From Burkholderia sp. Ac-20365 (GTDB lineage: Bacteria; Pseudomonadota; Gammaproteobacteria; Burkholderiales; Burkholderiaceae), in NCBI RefSeq assembly GCF_017104715.1, contig NZ_JAAGPI010000008.1, positions 186,001 through 250,000 of the forward strand: a stretch of 64,000 bases of DNA, read 5' to 3'. Both the position numbers and the translations under genes were made by a program. Shown here in pieces: positions 44,773-54,229 of the stretch. The notes under the pieces are model-generated. The model was not told the origin of the DNA. It was given only the letters and a program-made list of their open reading frames with translations, and ran no database searches. Numbering within the stretch: the stretch's first letter is position 1; each line of letters opens with the position of its first letter.

Positions 44773-46305
44773 ATGCCCGTGCTTCGCCCGCGCAAGAACA
44801 CACTCGCGCTGCTTGCCGCCTGCCTTTCGTCGTTGATGTTCGGCCTGGAGATATCCAGCGTGCCCGCGATCCTGCCAACGCTCGAACAACTGCTACATGG
44901 CGACTTCAATGATCTGCAATGGGTGATGAACGCCTACACGATCGCCTGCACGACCGTGTTGATGGCGACGGGCACGCTCGCGGACCGCTTCGGCCGCAAG
45001 CGCGTGTTCATCGTCAGCATTGCGCTGTTCGGCATTACGTCGCTGCTGTGCGGGCTCGCATCGAACATGGCCGTGCTGATCGCCGGGCGCTTTCTGCAAG
45101 GCGCGAGCGGCGGCGCCATGCTGATCTGCCAGGTGGCCGTGCTGTCGCATCAGTTCCAGCAGGGGCAGGCGCGCGTCAAGGCGTTCGCCGCGTGGGGCAT
45201 CATCTTCGGGATTGGACTCGGGTTCGGTCCGATCATCGGCAGCGCGACGGTGGCGCTGACGGGCTGGCAATGGGTATTTCTCGTTCACGCGCCGCTCGCG
45301 CTCGCGACCATCGCGCTCGCCGTCAGCGGCGTGAGCGAATCGCGCGATCCGCACGCGCGCAAGCTCGACGTGTGGGGCGTGGTGAGTTTGTCGCTGGCCG
45401 TGTTCGGGGTAGCGTTTTACATCACACAAGGCGCGGATCTGGGCTTCACGAGTTTGCCTGCGCTTTGCATCGTCGCGGCGAGCGCGCTCTGCCTGATCGC
45501 ATTCTTCGTCGCCGAGAACAGGAACGCGCACCCGATGTTCGACTTCTCCGTGTTTCGCATCCGCAAGTTCTCGGGTGCGCTGATCGGATCGGCGGCGATG
45601 AATTTCAGCTTCTGGCCTTTCATGATCTATCTGCCGGTGTACTTCCATAACGCGCTCGGTTACGACGATCTGCACGCGGGTTTCGCGTTGCTCGCCTACA
45701 CGCTGCCGACGCTCGCCGTGCCGCCCGTCGCGGAACGGCTTGCGCATCGCTATCAGCCGGGCTTCGTGATCCCCGGCGGCCTCTTCACCATCGGGCTGGG
45801 ATTCATGCTGATGCGCATCGGCAGCGGCGCGGAGCACGCGAGCTGGCTCACGATGCTGCCGGGTTGCATCATCGCCGGCGTGGGACTGGGCCTCACCAAT
45901 ACGACCGTGACAAACACGACGACGGGCGCCGTATCGACCGCGCGTGCCGGAATGGCGTCAGGCATCGACATGAGCGCGCGGATGATTTCGCTCGCGATCA
46001 ACATCGCGTTGATGGGGTTCGTGCTGATGGCAGGCGTGGAATCGTCGTTGTCGCACGCGATGCCGGATGTGGCGCAGCTTCACGCAACAGGCGCTGCGAT
46101 TGCAGCCGGCCACGCCGTGACGCTCGACGCGAAGATCGCGCACGACGCCCTCGTGCATGGCTTTGGCTGGGTGATGCTGTATGGCGGGATCGGCGTGTGG
46201 CTGCTCGCAATTGCGAGCTTCATGACATTCGGCGTAACGACAAAACTCAACCGCTCGAAGCTCGAAGAAGCGCCCGTGACGACATGCGCGCAATGCACAG
46301 ACTGA
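44773..46305 (+). CDS. MFS transporter, DHA2 (EmrB/QacA-like) family
   Basis: A 510-residue protein with 13-14 hydrophobic segments. LASCLS-like helix 1, QWVMNAYTIACTTVLMATGTLADRFGRKRVF with motif A, and GRFLQGASGGAMLI with motif C place it among drug/metabolite exporters. The start MPVLRPRKN at 44773 avoids an unsupported 36-residue extension. Control by the divergent LysR regulator suggests inducible efflux of a small aromatic or toxic compound. The substrate is unknown. Confidence 0.87.
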   Translation: MPVLRPRKNTLALLAACLSSLMFGLEISSVPAILPTLEQLLHGDFNDLQWVMNAYTIACTTVLMATGTLADRFGRKRVFIVSIALFGITSLLCGLASNMAVLIAGRFLQGASGGAMLICQVAVLSHQFQQGQARVKAFAAWGIIFGIGLGFGPIIGSATVALTGWQWVFLVHAPLALATIALAVSGVSESRDPHARKLDVWGVVSLSLAVFGVAFYITQGADLGFTSLPALCIVAASALCLIAFFVAENRNAHPMFDFSVFRIRKFSGALIGSAAMNFSFWPFMIYLPVYFHNALGYDDLHAGFALLAYTLPTLAVPPVAERLAHRYQPGFVIPGGLFTIGLGFMLMRIGSGAEHASWLTMLPGCIIAGVGLGLTNTTVTNTTTGAVSTARAGMASGIDMSARMISLAINIALMGFVLMAGVESSLSHAMPDVAQLHATGAAIAAGHAVTLDAKIAHDALVHGFGWVMLYGGIGVWLLAIASFMTFGVTTKLNRSKLEEAPVTTCAQCTD

Positions 46306-46316
46306 TACAAAAAAGC

Positions 46317-46339
46317 GTGAGCGCGGATATCGCGCTCAC
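46317..46339. terminator. Terminator between convergent genes
   Basis: GTGAGCGCG (46317-46325)/CGCGCTCAC (46331-46339) with GATAT loop. AAAAAA upstream and CTTTT downstream make it usable from both sides. Confidence 0.85.
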
Positions 46340-46358
46340 ACTTTTCGAGGCGTGCAGA

Positions 46359-46946
46359 TCAATAGTAAGGATACGGTGCGTAGACCGCGGGCGGCGGGCC
46401 GTAATAGTAAGGACGCGGACGCGGCGCGTAGTACACGGGTGCAGGCGCATAGTATGCAGGCGGCGTCGCGTACACGGGTGCGGGCGGCTGCTGAATGGTG
46501 TTGCCCTTGGCAGTCATGCACTGCGCGTATGCAGCGTCATAGCGGCCCTGAAGGCCATACGCCGAATACGACGCGCCGTTCGCGCCCGCCGCACCGCCGA
46601 CCAGCAGGCCGCTGCCCGCTCCAATTGCTGCGCCCGCGCCAGGATTACCCGCTGCCGCACCGATCAGCGCGCCGACAGCCGCGCCGCCCAGGGTTCCGAC
46701 GGCTGCGCTGCCCACCGCGTTGTTAGTCGCCGCTTGCGACGCACCATTCGCGTCCGTGCTGCGATAGGCGTAGTCGCGGCACTGATAGTCTTCCTGCTGG
46801 AACTGCTGGAGCGGCTCGCCCGAGCGCGGCAACGCCACGATGCTCGGCCCGCTGGGCGGCACGACCGCACAACCGCCCAACGCGAGCAATACCCCGACGG
46901 CGAGCGCCGGCGTTGCGACTTTTTTTGCGACCTGAGTCTTGTTCAT
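46359..46946 (-). CDS. Glycine-zipper lipoprotein
   Basis: A 195-residue envelope protein. The signal ends in a lipobox (LALGGC), giving an acylated Cys near residue 26. A glycine-zipper region (GGAAVGALIGAAAGNPGAG and following, about residues 85-130) could insert in or span a membrane. The C-terminal third is a Pro/Tyr tail (repeated APVYYAP, PYYYGPPP). YQCRDYAYRS and YAQCMTAKGN are typical of the small YMGG-like Burkholderiaceae lipoproteins. It is probably an outer-membrane structural or stress protein. Confidence 0.82.
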   Translation of the reverse strand: MNKTQVAKKVATPALAVGVLLALGGCAVVPPSGPSIVALPRSGEPLQQFQQEDYQCRDYAYRSTDANGASQAATNNAVGSAAVGTLGGAAVGALIGAAAGNPGAGAAIGAGSGLLVGGAAGANGASYSAYGLQGRYDAAYAQCMTAKGNTIQQPPAPVYATPPAYYAPAPVYYAPRPRPYYYGPPPAVYAPYPYY

Positions 46947-47130
46947 GTTCGTCGACCTGCCAATGAAAAATGCCAATGTCCAATACAGAAACAATAGTCC
47001 AACAGACTTAGGCTTGAGTTACGAATGCGTTACTGGATATTTCTGCGCGAAGCATAAGCCATGCGACTACGCAAAACGTTGAAAACCATTAAAAAGGGCC
47101 AGCGGGATTCACCTTGAAATCGCAGCCTGA

Positions 47131-47164
47131 TATGTGCACTATGCACATATGCACGGTGCACATA
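47131..47164. promoter_or_regulatory. Overlapping palindromic operator in front of the MarR gene
   Basis: TATGTGCA-CTA-TGCACATA occupies 47131-47149, and a second half-site pair (TGCAC at 47150-47154, GTGCACATA at 47156-47164) follows immediately. It ends 13 bp before the MarR start, where it would block transcription, so autoregulation is likely. Confidence 0.78.
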
Positions 47165-47177
47165 TCGAGGTGCCGCA

Positions 47178-47711
47178 ATGACCCAGCGCACGGAAAACCT
47201 GCTCGGCGTGCTCGCCCTTCTGGTGACCGACGAACTGAACGCACAACCCAGCATTGCCGCGCTGGCCGGACCGACGGCACGCGCGATGCTCAACGCGATC
47301 GGCCAATATCCCGATTCCTCTATCGAACTGCTGCGCGATGCCGTCGACCTGTCGCATCCCGCTGCCGTGCGAGCGGTCGCAGGACTCGTCGATGCGGGCC
47401 TCGTCGAAAAGAAAGCGGGCAGCGACAAGCGCTCGGTGGCTCTCGCGCTCACAACCGCAGGACGCCGCGAAGCGAACCGCTTGCGCACCGCGCGCGGGCG
47501 CATGCTGGAAAGAATCGTCGCACGACTCGACGACAACGAGCGCGACGTATTCGAAAGCCTGCTCATCAAGATTCTCTGGAACGAAACGCGCGATTCGCCG
47601 CACGCGATGCAGCTTTGCCGCTTCTGCGACGACAAGCCGTGCCTGAAAGCAGGCTGCCCCGTCGAGTGCCGCGAACAGGGTCTGCCGATGCCTGAGCGGA
47701 GCGCATCATGA
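47178..47711 (+). CDS. MarR-family regulator with C-terminal cysteine cluster
   Basis: A 177-residue protein with a winged helix core (about residues 30-115; SHPAAVRAVAGLVDAGLVEKK with the KRSVALALTTAGR wing). The last 35 residues carry five cysteines, Cys147, 150, 155, 160 and 164 (pattern C-x2-C-x4-C-x4-C-x3-C), which could bind Zn or an Fe-S cluster or act as a redox switch. The stop overlaps the MFS start by 4 bp (ATGA). A palindromic operator precedes the gene. It probably represses itself and the exporter. Confidence 0.85.
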   Translation: MTQRTENLLGVLALLVTDELNAQPSIAALAGPTARAMLNAIGQYPDSSIELLRDAVDLSHPAAVRAVAGLVDAGLVEKKAGSDKRSVALALTTAGRREANRLRTARGRMLERIVARLDDNERDVFESLLIKILWNETRDSPHAMQLCRFCDDKPCLKAGCPVECREQGLPMPERSAS

Positions 47712-48925
47712 GCACGCAGGATACCGTCGCGAGCACGACCGTCGATCCACCCGTTCGCTGGCGCGCAGTGGCCGCGCTCACCGCCGTGTCGACGCTCGCA
47801 CAGATCGGCCAGTTCGGCATCGGCTTCATGGTGTTGCCGGTCTGGCTCGCGCATCAGGGACTCGACGCGCCGCGTGCCGGGCTGTTTGCCGCCGCGCAAT
47901 GGGCTGGCATGTTCATCGGACTGCTGTTCGCGCCGCGTCTGATGGAAGGCATCGGATCGAAGCTGACGGTTACGTTGGGGCTCGCCGCGTCGCTGATTGC
48001 GTATGCGTCGTTTGGTCTGTTGTCGTGGCCTGCGTGGATGTTGCCGGGCATGCTGACGGGACTCGGTATCGGCTTGCGCTGGATCGCAAACGAAACCTGG
48101 CTCTACAGCCTCGTGCCAGCGGACAAGAGCGGCAAAGTGGTCGGCGTGCACGAAACGCTGATCGCGTCGGCGGGCGTGCTGGCGCCGGCGCTTGCGGTGT
48201 ATGGCGGCGTGAGCGGAACACTCGTATTCGTGTCGGGATCGGTACTGACGCTTGCTGCCGCCATTCCCCTGTGGCTTACGCGTGCGCCTGCGCGCCCGTC
48301 CGTATCGGCTCGCGATAACGCTCGAGGCAAGCGCTTCGAACTCGGGCCGATCGTCTGTCTTGGGCTTGTCACGATCGCAGTCGGCGGCATCGGCGACGGC
48401 GCGCTCTACGGGCTGTTTCCGCTTTTCGCCGACGGACGCGGCCTCACCACTGCACAGACCGCAACCGTCCTCGCGTGCTTCGGCATCGGCGGCATGGTGC
48501 TGCAATTTCCCGTTGGATGGCTCGCGGATCGCTTCGGACTCGCGGCAACCGTGATCGTCTGCGCGTTGGCCAGCACGGCGGCTATCGTCGGATTTTCTGT
48601 TGCGGCACCGGCTTCCATTGCGTATATCGCGGCCGCGCTGCTGCTAGGCGGCATGAATAGCGCTTACATCACGCTCGGTATGTATGCAGCCGCATGCAGC
48701 GACAAGCAGGCGATCACGCGCAACATGCGCCTGCTGTCGCTCGCATTCACCGCGTGCTCGATTGCAGGACCGCTCTTTGCAGGGACCGCGATGAAAGCAC
48801 TCGGCAACGACCTGTTGATATGGCAACTCGCGATCATGAGCGGCGCGCTGATGATCTACACGCTCGGCATGCGCGAAGGGCATCGGCAGGCGCGACAGCG
48901 CGCGCCTGCGGCCTCTTCATCGTAA
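47708..48925 (+). CDS. MFS transporter coupled to the MarR regulator
   Basis: A 405-residue, 12-helix protein of the small MFS exporter type. RLMEGIGSKLTVTLG and LRWIANETWLYSLVP are visible, and the end is charged. Translational coupling to the MarR gene (ATGA) points to efflux of the ligand that relieves repression. Its stop is 18 bp from the convergent puuC stop. Confidence 0.83.
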   Translation: MSTQDTVASTTVDPPVRWRAVAALTAVSTLAQIGQFGIGFMVLPVWLAHQGLDAPRAGLFAAAQWAGMFIGLLFAPRLMEGIGSKLTVTLGLAASLIAYASFGLLSWPAWMLPGMLTGLGIGLRWIANETWLYSLVPADKSGKVVGVHETLIASAGVLAPALAVYGGVSGTLVFVSGSVLTLAAAIPLWLTRAPARPSVSARDNARGKRFELGPIVCLGLVTIAVGGIGDGALYGLFPLFADGRGLTTAQTATVLACFGIGGMVLQFPVGWLADRFGLAATVIVCALASTAAIVGFSVAAPASIAYIAAALLLGGMNSAYITLGMYAAACSDKQAITRNMRLLSLAFTACSIAGPLFAGTAMKALGNDLLIWQLAIMSGALMIYTLGMREGHRQARQRAPAASSS

Positions 48926-48943
48926 TCACGCGCCGCTTGACGG

Positions 48944-50437
48944 CTAGCGCAAACGCACCAGCGTCGACTTCAACTCCGTGTACTTCTCGAGCGCATGCAG
49001 TGACTTGTCGCGACCGTTACCCGACTGCTTGTAGCCGCCGAACGGGAAGTTCATGTCGCCGCCTTCGTCATAGCAATTGACCCAGACAGTGCCCGCGCGC
49101 AAACGCCGCGATACTTCGTGCGCCGTGGTCAGATTGCCGGTCCAGACAGCGGCCGCGAGGCCGTAATCGCTGTCATTGGCGATCTGCACGGCTTCGTCGA
49201 TCGTGTCGAATGTAATCACCGATAGAACCGGCCCGAAGATCTCTTCACGCGCGATCTTCGCGTCGGGCTTCGGCACATCGAACACAGTCGGCTCGATGTA
49301 GAAGCCGCCGCTTTCCTGCTGCACGCGCGCGCCCCCATGCAACAGTTTCGCTTCTGCGCGGCCCGCTTCTATGTAGCCGAGCACGCGGTCCATTTGCACC
49401 TGATCGACGATCGCGCCCATCGACGTCTTCGGATCCAGCGGATTGCCCGGCGTATAGCTGCGCGCGGCAGCGACGAGCTTGTCGAGAAACACCTCCTTGA
49501 TGTCGCGATGCACGAGCAGGCGCGAACCCGCCGTGCACATCTCGCCCATGTTGTAGAAGATCGCACCCGCTGCTGTTTTTGCTGCGCGATCGAGATCGGG
49601 ACAATCGGGCAACACGATATTCGGCGACTTGCCGCCCAGTTCCAGCCATACGCGCTTCAGATTCGACTGTCCCGCGTATTGCATGATCAGCTTGCCGACA
49701 TTCGTCGACCCCGTGAACGCGAGGCAATCCACGTCGTGATGCAGCGCGAGCAGTTTGCCCGGCTCGCCACCGCCCGGCACGACGTTGAAAACGCCCGCAG
49801 GAATGCCAGCTTCGTGCGCGAGTTGTGCGACGCGAATGGCAGTCAACGGCGATTTCTCGGAAGGCTTGAGCACGACGCTGTTACCCGCTGCAAGCGCAGG
49901 CCCGAACTTCCACGATGCCATCAGGATCGGAAAATTCCACGGCACCACGGCTGCCACGACACCGATCGCCTCGCGCGTCACGAGACCGACGAGATGGTGA
50001 TCGGCAGGCGCCACTTCACCGCCTATTTTGTCGATCGCTTCCGCGAACCATTCGACGCAATACGCCGCGCCCGGCACATCGACTGTGGTCGTGTCGCCGA
50101 TCGGCTTGCCTGCGTCGAGTGTTTCCAGCAGAGAGAGTTCGTCGAGATGCTCGCGCATCAGCGCGGCCCACCTGAGCAGCTTCGCCTTGCGCTGACGCGG
50201 ATTGAGACCGGACCACACGCCTTTGTCGAACGCATGCCGTGCGGCACGCACGGCCGCATTCACGTCCGCCTCGCCGCAATCGGCGACTTTAACGAGTACC
50301 TTTCCGTCTATGGGACTCACACAATCGAACGTGCGCCCACTTTCTGCCGAGCGGTACTCGCCGTCGATAAACGCGCGCCCTTCGATTGCGAGCGTCGCTG
50401 CCTTTTCCTTCCAGTAAGCCAATGTCGTCTTGTCCAT
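48944..50437 (-). CDS. puuC: Gamma-glutamyl-gamma-aminobutyraldehyde dehydrogenase
   Basis: A 497-residue NAD(P)+-dependent aldehyde dehydrogenase. Catalytic residues are visible as Asn168 (PWNFP), Glu266 (LELGGK) and Cys301 (GEMCTAG). The length and the N-terminal YWKEKAATLAIEGRAFIDGEY match the PuuC/KauB group. It oxidises the aldehyde made by PuuB from gamma-glutamylputrescine, and may also oxidise aminobutyraldehyde made by SpuC. It is downstream of puuR in a leftward unit, facing away from the rest of the regulon. Confidence 0.88.
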   Translation of the reverse strand: MDKTTLAYWKEKAATLAIEGRAFIDGEYRSAESGRTFDCVSPIDGKVLVKVADCGEADVNAAVRAARHAFDKGVWSGLNPRQRKAKLLRWAALMREHLDELSLLETLDAGKPIGDTTTVDVPGAAYCVEWFAEAIDKIGGEVAPADHHLVGLVTREAIGVVAAVVPWNFPILMASWKFGPALAAGNSVVLKPSEKSPLTAIRVAQLAHEAGIPAGVFNVVPGGGEPGKLLALHHDVDCLAFTGSTNVGKLIMQYAGQSNLKRVWLELGGKSPNIVLPDCPDLDRAAKTAAGAIFYNMGEMCTAGSRLLVHRDIKEVFLDKLVAAARSYTPGNPLDPKTSMGAIVDQVQMDRVLGYIEAGRAEAKLLHGGARVQQESGGFYIEPTVFDVPKPDAKIAREEIFGPVLSVITFDTIDEAVQIANDSDYGLAAAVWTGNLTTAHEVSRRLRAGTVWVNCYDEGGDMNFPFGGYKQSGNGRDKSLHALEKYTELKSTLVRLR

Positions 50438-50534
50438 CAGGATGCCTCAATGTTATGCGTTGATCGCAGTGCATCCGGCATGCGCGATGCAGTGCTGCGT
50501 TAAACGCGTTGACGCGAAGCGGCGTGCAAAAGAA

Positions 50535-51098
50535 TCAGAACGTGGGCGGCGAATTGGCCGACACGACTTCGCACACCTGCTGCGCGCTGGGATTGCGAAA
50601 ACGATGTGGTAAGCGGCTTTCGAAGTAATAGCTGTCGCCGGGGTCGAGCAGCCACGTCGTGCCATCGACAGTCAATTCGAGCTGACCGCTGACGACGACG
50701 CCGCCCTCGTGCCCTGCGTGCTGCAGCATTTCCGGGCCCGTATCCGCGAGAGGCTGATACACCTCGCGCATGATGCCCATATTGCGATCCTTCACGCTCG
50801 CGCCCGCCAGATAGAACTCGATCTGCTCGTTGCCGAGATTGGGCATCTCCGCGCGGCGCGACACCACGTTGCGGTCGGCCTCGATTTCAAATGTGAAGAA
50901 TTCGGCGAGGCTCATCGGAATACATTCGAGCAGTTTCTTCAACGAGCCGACGGAAGGACTCACGCGGTTCTGTTCGATCAGCGAAATCGTGCCGTTCGTC
51001 ACGCCCGCCCGTTTCGCCAGCTCGCGCTGCGAAAGACCGTGCTTTTTGCGGATGTACTGCAGGCGGGTTGCAACTTCTATAGACATCGATGCACTCAT
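50535..51098 (-). CDS. puuR: XRE-cupin regulator of putrescine genes
   Basis: A 187-residue repressor. The helix-turn-helix is LSQRELAKRAGVTNGTISLIE (about 23-43; the typical XRE pattern), and a cupin ligand domain fills about 110-185 (HEGGVVVSGQLELTVDG, YYFESRLPHRFRN). This is the PuuR architecture. Starts 51098 and 51086 are both possible. It lies 97 bp upstream of puuC and about 940 bp from puuD, and should respond to putrescine. Confidence 0.85.
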   Translation of the reverse strand: MSASMSIEVATRLQYIRKKHGLSQRELAKRAGVTNGTISLIEQNRVSPSVGSLKKLLECIPMSLAEFFTFEIEADRNVVSRRAEMPNLGNEQIEFYLAGASVKDRNMGIMREVYQPLADTGPEMLQHAGHEGGVVVSGQLELTVDGTTWLLDPGDSYYFESRLPHRFRNPSAQQVCEVVSANSPPTF

Positions 51099-52037
51099 GG
51101 GAGCGGTAAGAACGTCATAAAGAGAGCGCCGTTCGAATAGCACGCGCGTGTGTTGAATATTCTAATCACTTTAAATTAAACGCCGCTGGGGAAAACCCTG
51201 AAAGCGAAACGAAATTATTACGCATCTACCGGCTTCAAAGTGGACTGGAATGCCTGTAGATAGCTCAGGGAAAGCCCTCATCAAAGATTCGTAAAAAGAC
51301 TTTGACGGCCTTTTTGACTCGTATATGCTGATCTACAGGTTGATGTTTCCTGATTCGATTACCCGGTGCAACAGCACGATTCATCGCCGTGCAACGGGTA
51401 AAGAATGCAGATCGAATAACAATCTGTCGTCTCGTTTCTTTAAACGCACGATGCGTTTTCCAGAGCGAAGCGTTCAATACTTTCAACGTGCCAGTCGAGT
51501 GTAATCGTGAGAGTCCGAGGCCCTTTGGTTAGGTGGGATCGTAGTCAGTTCGCGAGGTGTCTTCGCGCTGACCACGCCATCGCCGACGGCAGCAACGGCA
51601 GGCTTGCGTTTCGCCGCTTTCTGTCCGTCTTCACGATCCTGTCGCGCCGTTCCGTTCGACGTCATAACTCCATTTCAGCGCGTGCCTTCATCGCGGTGCA
51701 TACCGACGAAGTCGCCTCGCTGTTGCCCTAGCGCCTCTCCTCCTGCTGCAGTCCGGCCCGCTTGCGGGTCAGTGCTTCGCGTGCGTTATCGCGCCGCGTC
51801 TACGGTTGCGCTCGTCCCTACGCCGGACACGCGCCGTTGTACGCCTGCGATTGCGCGCAGCGGAGCGAACCGGACCGCCTATATGTTTGCGACGCGCGGC
51901 GCGATCCGCTGACGACGCTGCCACGCAAGCACCCTTCCAGTAGCTTTGCGCATTTGCGCATGCTGCGGAATCGTGCCGCGCATACACATAGCGATATTTG
52001 CCGCGTTCCCGCAGTCAACGACGAATACCAGTTAGTC
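51099..52037. promoter_or_regulatory. Long control region of the divergent putrescine regulon
   Basis: 939 bp without a supported gene. It must carry the puuR promoter (AT-rich ATATTCTAATCACTTTAAAT around 51158-51177) and the promoter of the rightward puuD operon. A TTGACG-like hexamer at 51302 has TATATG only 14 bp downstream, so I do not call it. The segment from 51500 to 51950 has gene-like composition but no convincing open frame, and may be a decayed gene. TTGCGCATTTGCGCATGC around 51945-51962 is a short repeat. Confidence 0.45.
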
Positions 52038-52826
52038 ATGCAAACGAAACCTTTGGTCGGCATCACAGCCGACAGAACGATGATGGGTGCGCATGCGTCG
52101 CACGTGGTCGGCGAAAAGTACATCGCGGCCGTGGCCGACGGCGCGCAGACGCTGGCGATGGTGCTGCCCGCACTGGGCGACAAACAGGTGCCGGAAGAAC
52201 TGTTCGCACATATCGACGGGCTCCTGTTTACAGGCAGCTATTCGAATGTCGAGCCGCATCGATACGGCGGTCACGCGAGTGCGCCCGGCACCTTGCACGA
52301 CGCCGCGCGCGACGCGACGACGCTGCCGCTGATGCGCGCCGCCATCGACGCGGGCGTACCCGTTCTCGCGATTTGCCGTGGCTTTCAGGAAATGAACGTC
52401 GTGTTCGGTGGAACGCTGCATCAAAGCGTTCAAACGGTGGACGGTTACGACGACCACCGCGAGAACAAGGAAGACGACCTCGACGTGCAGTACGCACCTT
52501 CGCATGCGCTGCATCTCGTGCAAGGCGGGCTGTTGCAGAAGCTCGCTGGCGGCGCGAGCGAAGTGCGCGTGAACTCACTGCACGGACAGGGCGTCCAGCG
52601 GCTCGGCGACGGCCTCACGGTCGAAGCCCGCGCGCCAGACGGATTGATCGAAGCAATCAGCGCAACGCATGCGCGTGCCTTCGCACTGGGTGTGCAATGG
52701 CACCCGGAATGGAAGCATGCGAGCGACGCGCTATCGACGGCGATCTTCCGTGCATTCGGCGCAGCTTGCCGCGATCGAATGCGCATCAGGACGGGTTCGG
52801 CAGCGGCTGCAAGCGCACATGCCTGA
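52038..52826 (+). CDS. puuD: Gamma-glutamyl-gamma-aminobutyrate hydrolase
   Basis: A 262-residue class I glutamine-amidotransferase-fold hydrolase. The catalytic triad is visible: Cys113 (AICRGFQE), His222 and Glu224 (QWHPEWKH). It releases GABA and glutamate from gamma-glutamyl-GABA, the last step of the Puu pathway. It is the first gene of the rightward operon and lies 33 bp before puuA. Confidence 0.9.
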   Translation: MQTKPLVGITADRTMMGAHASHVVGEKYIAAVADGAQTLAMVLPALGDKQVPEELFAHIDGLLFTGSYSNVEPHRYGGHASAPGTLHDAARDATTLPLMRAAIDAGVPVLAICRGFQEMNVVFGGTLHQSVQTVDGYDDHRENKEDDLDVQYAPSHALHLVQGGLLQKLAGGASEVRVNSLHGQGVQRLGDGLTVEARAPDGLIEAISATHARAFALGVQWHPEWKHASDALSTAIFRAFGAACRDRMRIRTGSAAAASAHA

Positions 52827-52859
52827 TCCCCGTCTGCGCAAAAAACAGAGAGAACGATC

Positions 52860-54194
52860 ATGCAAGACATTGATGAATTTCTGAAGAAGCACCACATCAC
52901 CGAAATCGAAGCGATCATCCCCGATATGGCGGGCATCGCGCGCGGCAAGATCATTCCGCGCAGCAAGTTCGAATCGGGCGAATCGATGCGCCTGCCGCAA
53001 GCCGTGATGATCCAGACGGTGACAGGCGAGTATCCCGAAGACGGTTCGCTCACGGGCGTCACCGATCCCGACATGGTCTGCGTGCCCGACCCATCGACGA
53101 TTCGCATCATTCCGTGGGCCGTCGATCCCACCGCACAGGTCATTCACGACTGCGTGCATTTCGACGGCACGCCCGTTGCGATCTCGCCGCGCCGCGTGCT
53201 GCGCCAGGTGCTCGATCTGTACAAGGCCAAAGGCTGGAAACCTGTCATTGCGCCCGAACTCGAGTTCTATCTGGTCGATATGAACAAGGACCCGGATCTG
53301 CCCTTGCAGCCGCCTGTCGGACGTACGGGCCGGCCCGAAACGGGACGCCAGGCGTATTCGATCGAAGCGGTGAATGAATTCGATCCGCTCTTCGAAGATA
53401 TCTACGAGTACTGCGACATTCAGGAACTGGAAGTCGACACGCTGATTCACGAAGTCGGCGCCGCGCAGATGGAAATCAACTTCCTGCATGGCGATCCGTT
53501 GAAGCTCGCCGATCAGGTGTTCCTCTTCAAGCGCACGGTGCGTGAAGCGGCATTGCGTCATCACATGTACGCGACGTTCATGGCGAAGCCGATGGAGAAC
53601 GAACCAGGCTCGGCAATGCACGTGCATCAAAGCCTCGTCGATGAAGAGACGGGACAGAACCTGTTCACGGGCAGCGACGGCAAGCCGACGCAACTCTTCG
53701 ACGGCTATCTCGCCGGCCTGCAAAAGTACACGCCCGCGTTGATGCCGATCTTCGCGCCGTACATCAACTCCTATCGCCGCCTGTCGCGTTTCATGGCCGC
53801 TCCGATCAATGTGCAATGGGGTTACGACAACCGCACGGTTGGCTTCCGTATTCCGCATTCGGGCCCGCAGGCACGTCGCATCGAGAACCGCATTCCGGGT
53901 GTCGATTGCAATCCGTATCTGGCGATCGCGGGCACGCTCGCAGCGGGTTATCTCGGCATGACGCAACGGCTCACGCCGACAGAACCGCTCACCAGCGATG
54001 GCTATGAACTGCCGTATCAGTTGCCACGCAACCTCGAAGAAGGGCTCACGTTGATGGGCGGATGTGAGCCGCTCGCCGAGATCATGGGTGAAAAGTTCAT
54101 CAAGGCGTATCTCGCGCTGAAGGAAACCGAATACGAAGCGTTTTTCCGCGTGATCAGTTCGTGGGAACGCAAGCATTTGCTGCTGCACGTCTAA
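52860..54194 (+). CDS. puuA: Gamma-glutamylputrescine synthetase (glutamine synthetase family)
   Basis: A 444-residue ATP-dependent ligase joining glutamate to putrescine. The glutamine synthetase signatures are AQMEINFLHGDPLKLADQ, GSAMHVHQSL and the RRIENRIPGVDCNPYLAIA region (all clipped here). VTGEYPEDGSLTGVTDPDM is the putrescine-type N-terminal segment. The length is that of PuuA/GlnA-like type III enzymes. Neighbouring puuD, spuC and puuB support putrescine as the acceptor. Confidence 0.9.
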   Translation: MQDIDEFLKKHHITEIEAIIPDMAGIARGKIIPRSKFESGESMRLPQAVMIQTVTGEYPEDGSLTGVTDPDMVCVPDPSTIRIIPWAVDPTAQVIHDCVHFDGTPVAISPRRVLRQVLDLYKAKGWKPVIAPELEFYLVDMNKDPDLPLQPPVGRTGRPETGRQAYSIEAVNEFDPLFEDIYEYCDIQELEVDTLIHEVGAAQMEINFLHGDPLKLADQVFLFKRTVREAALRHHMYATFMAKPMENEPGSAMHVHQSLVDEETGQNLFTGSDGKPTQLFDGYLAGLQKYTPALMPIFAPYINSYRRLSRFMAAPINVQWGYDNRTVGFRIPHSGPQARRIENRIPGVDCNPYLAIAGTLAAGYLGMTQRLTPTEPLTSDGYELPYQLPRNLEEGLTLMGGCEPLAEIMGEKFIKAYLALKETEYEAFFRVISSWERKHLLLHV

Positions 54195-54229
54195 AGCCTG
54201 GCGTCATCCGCAAAATAATTGGAGGCAAC

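Noticed and set aside
51302..51327. Sigma70 promoter for the putrescine operon (TTGACG ... TATATG)
   Set aside because: The spacer is only 14 bp and the site is more than 700 bp from puuD, so I do not call it.
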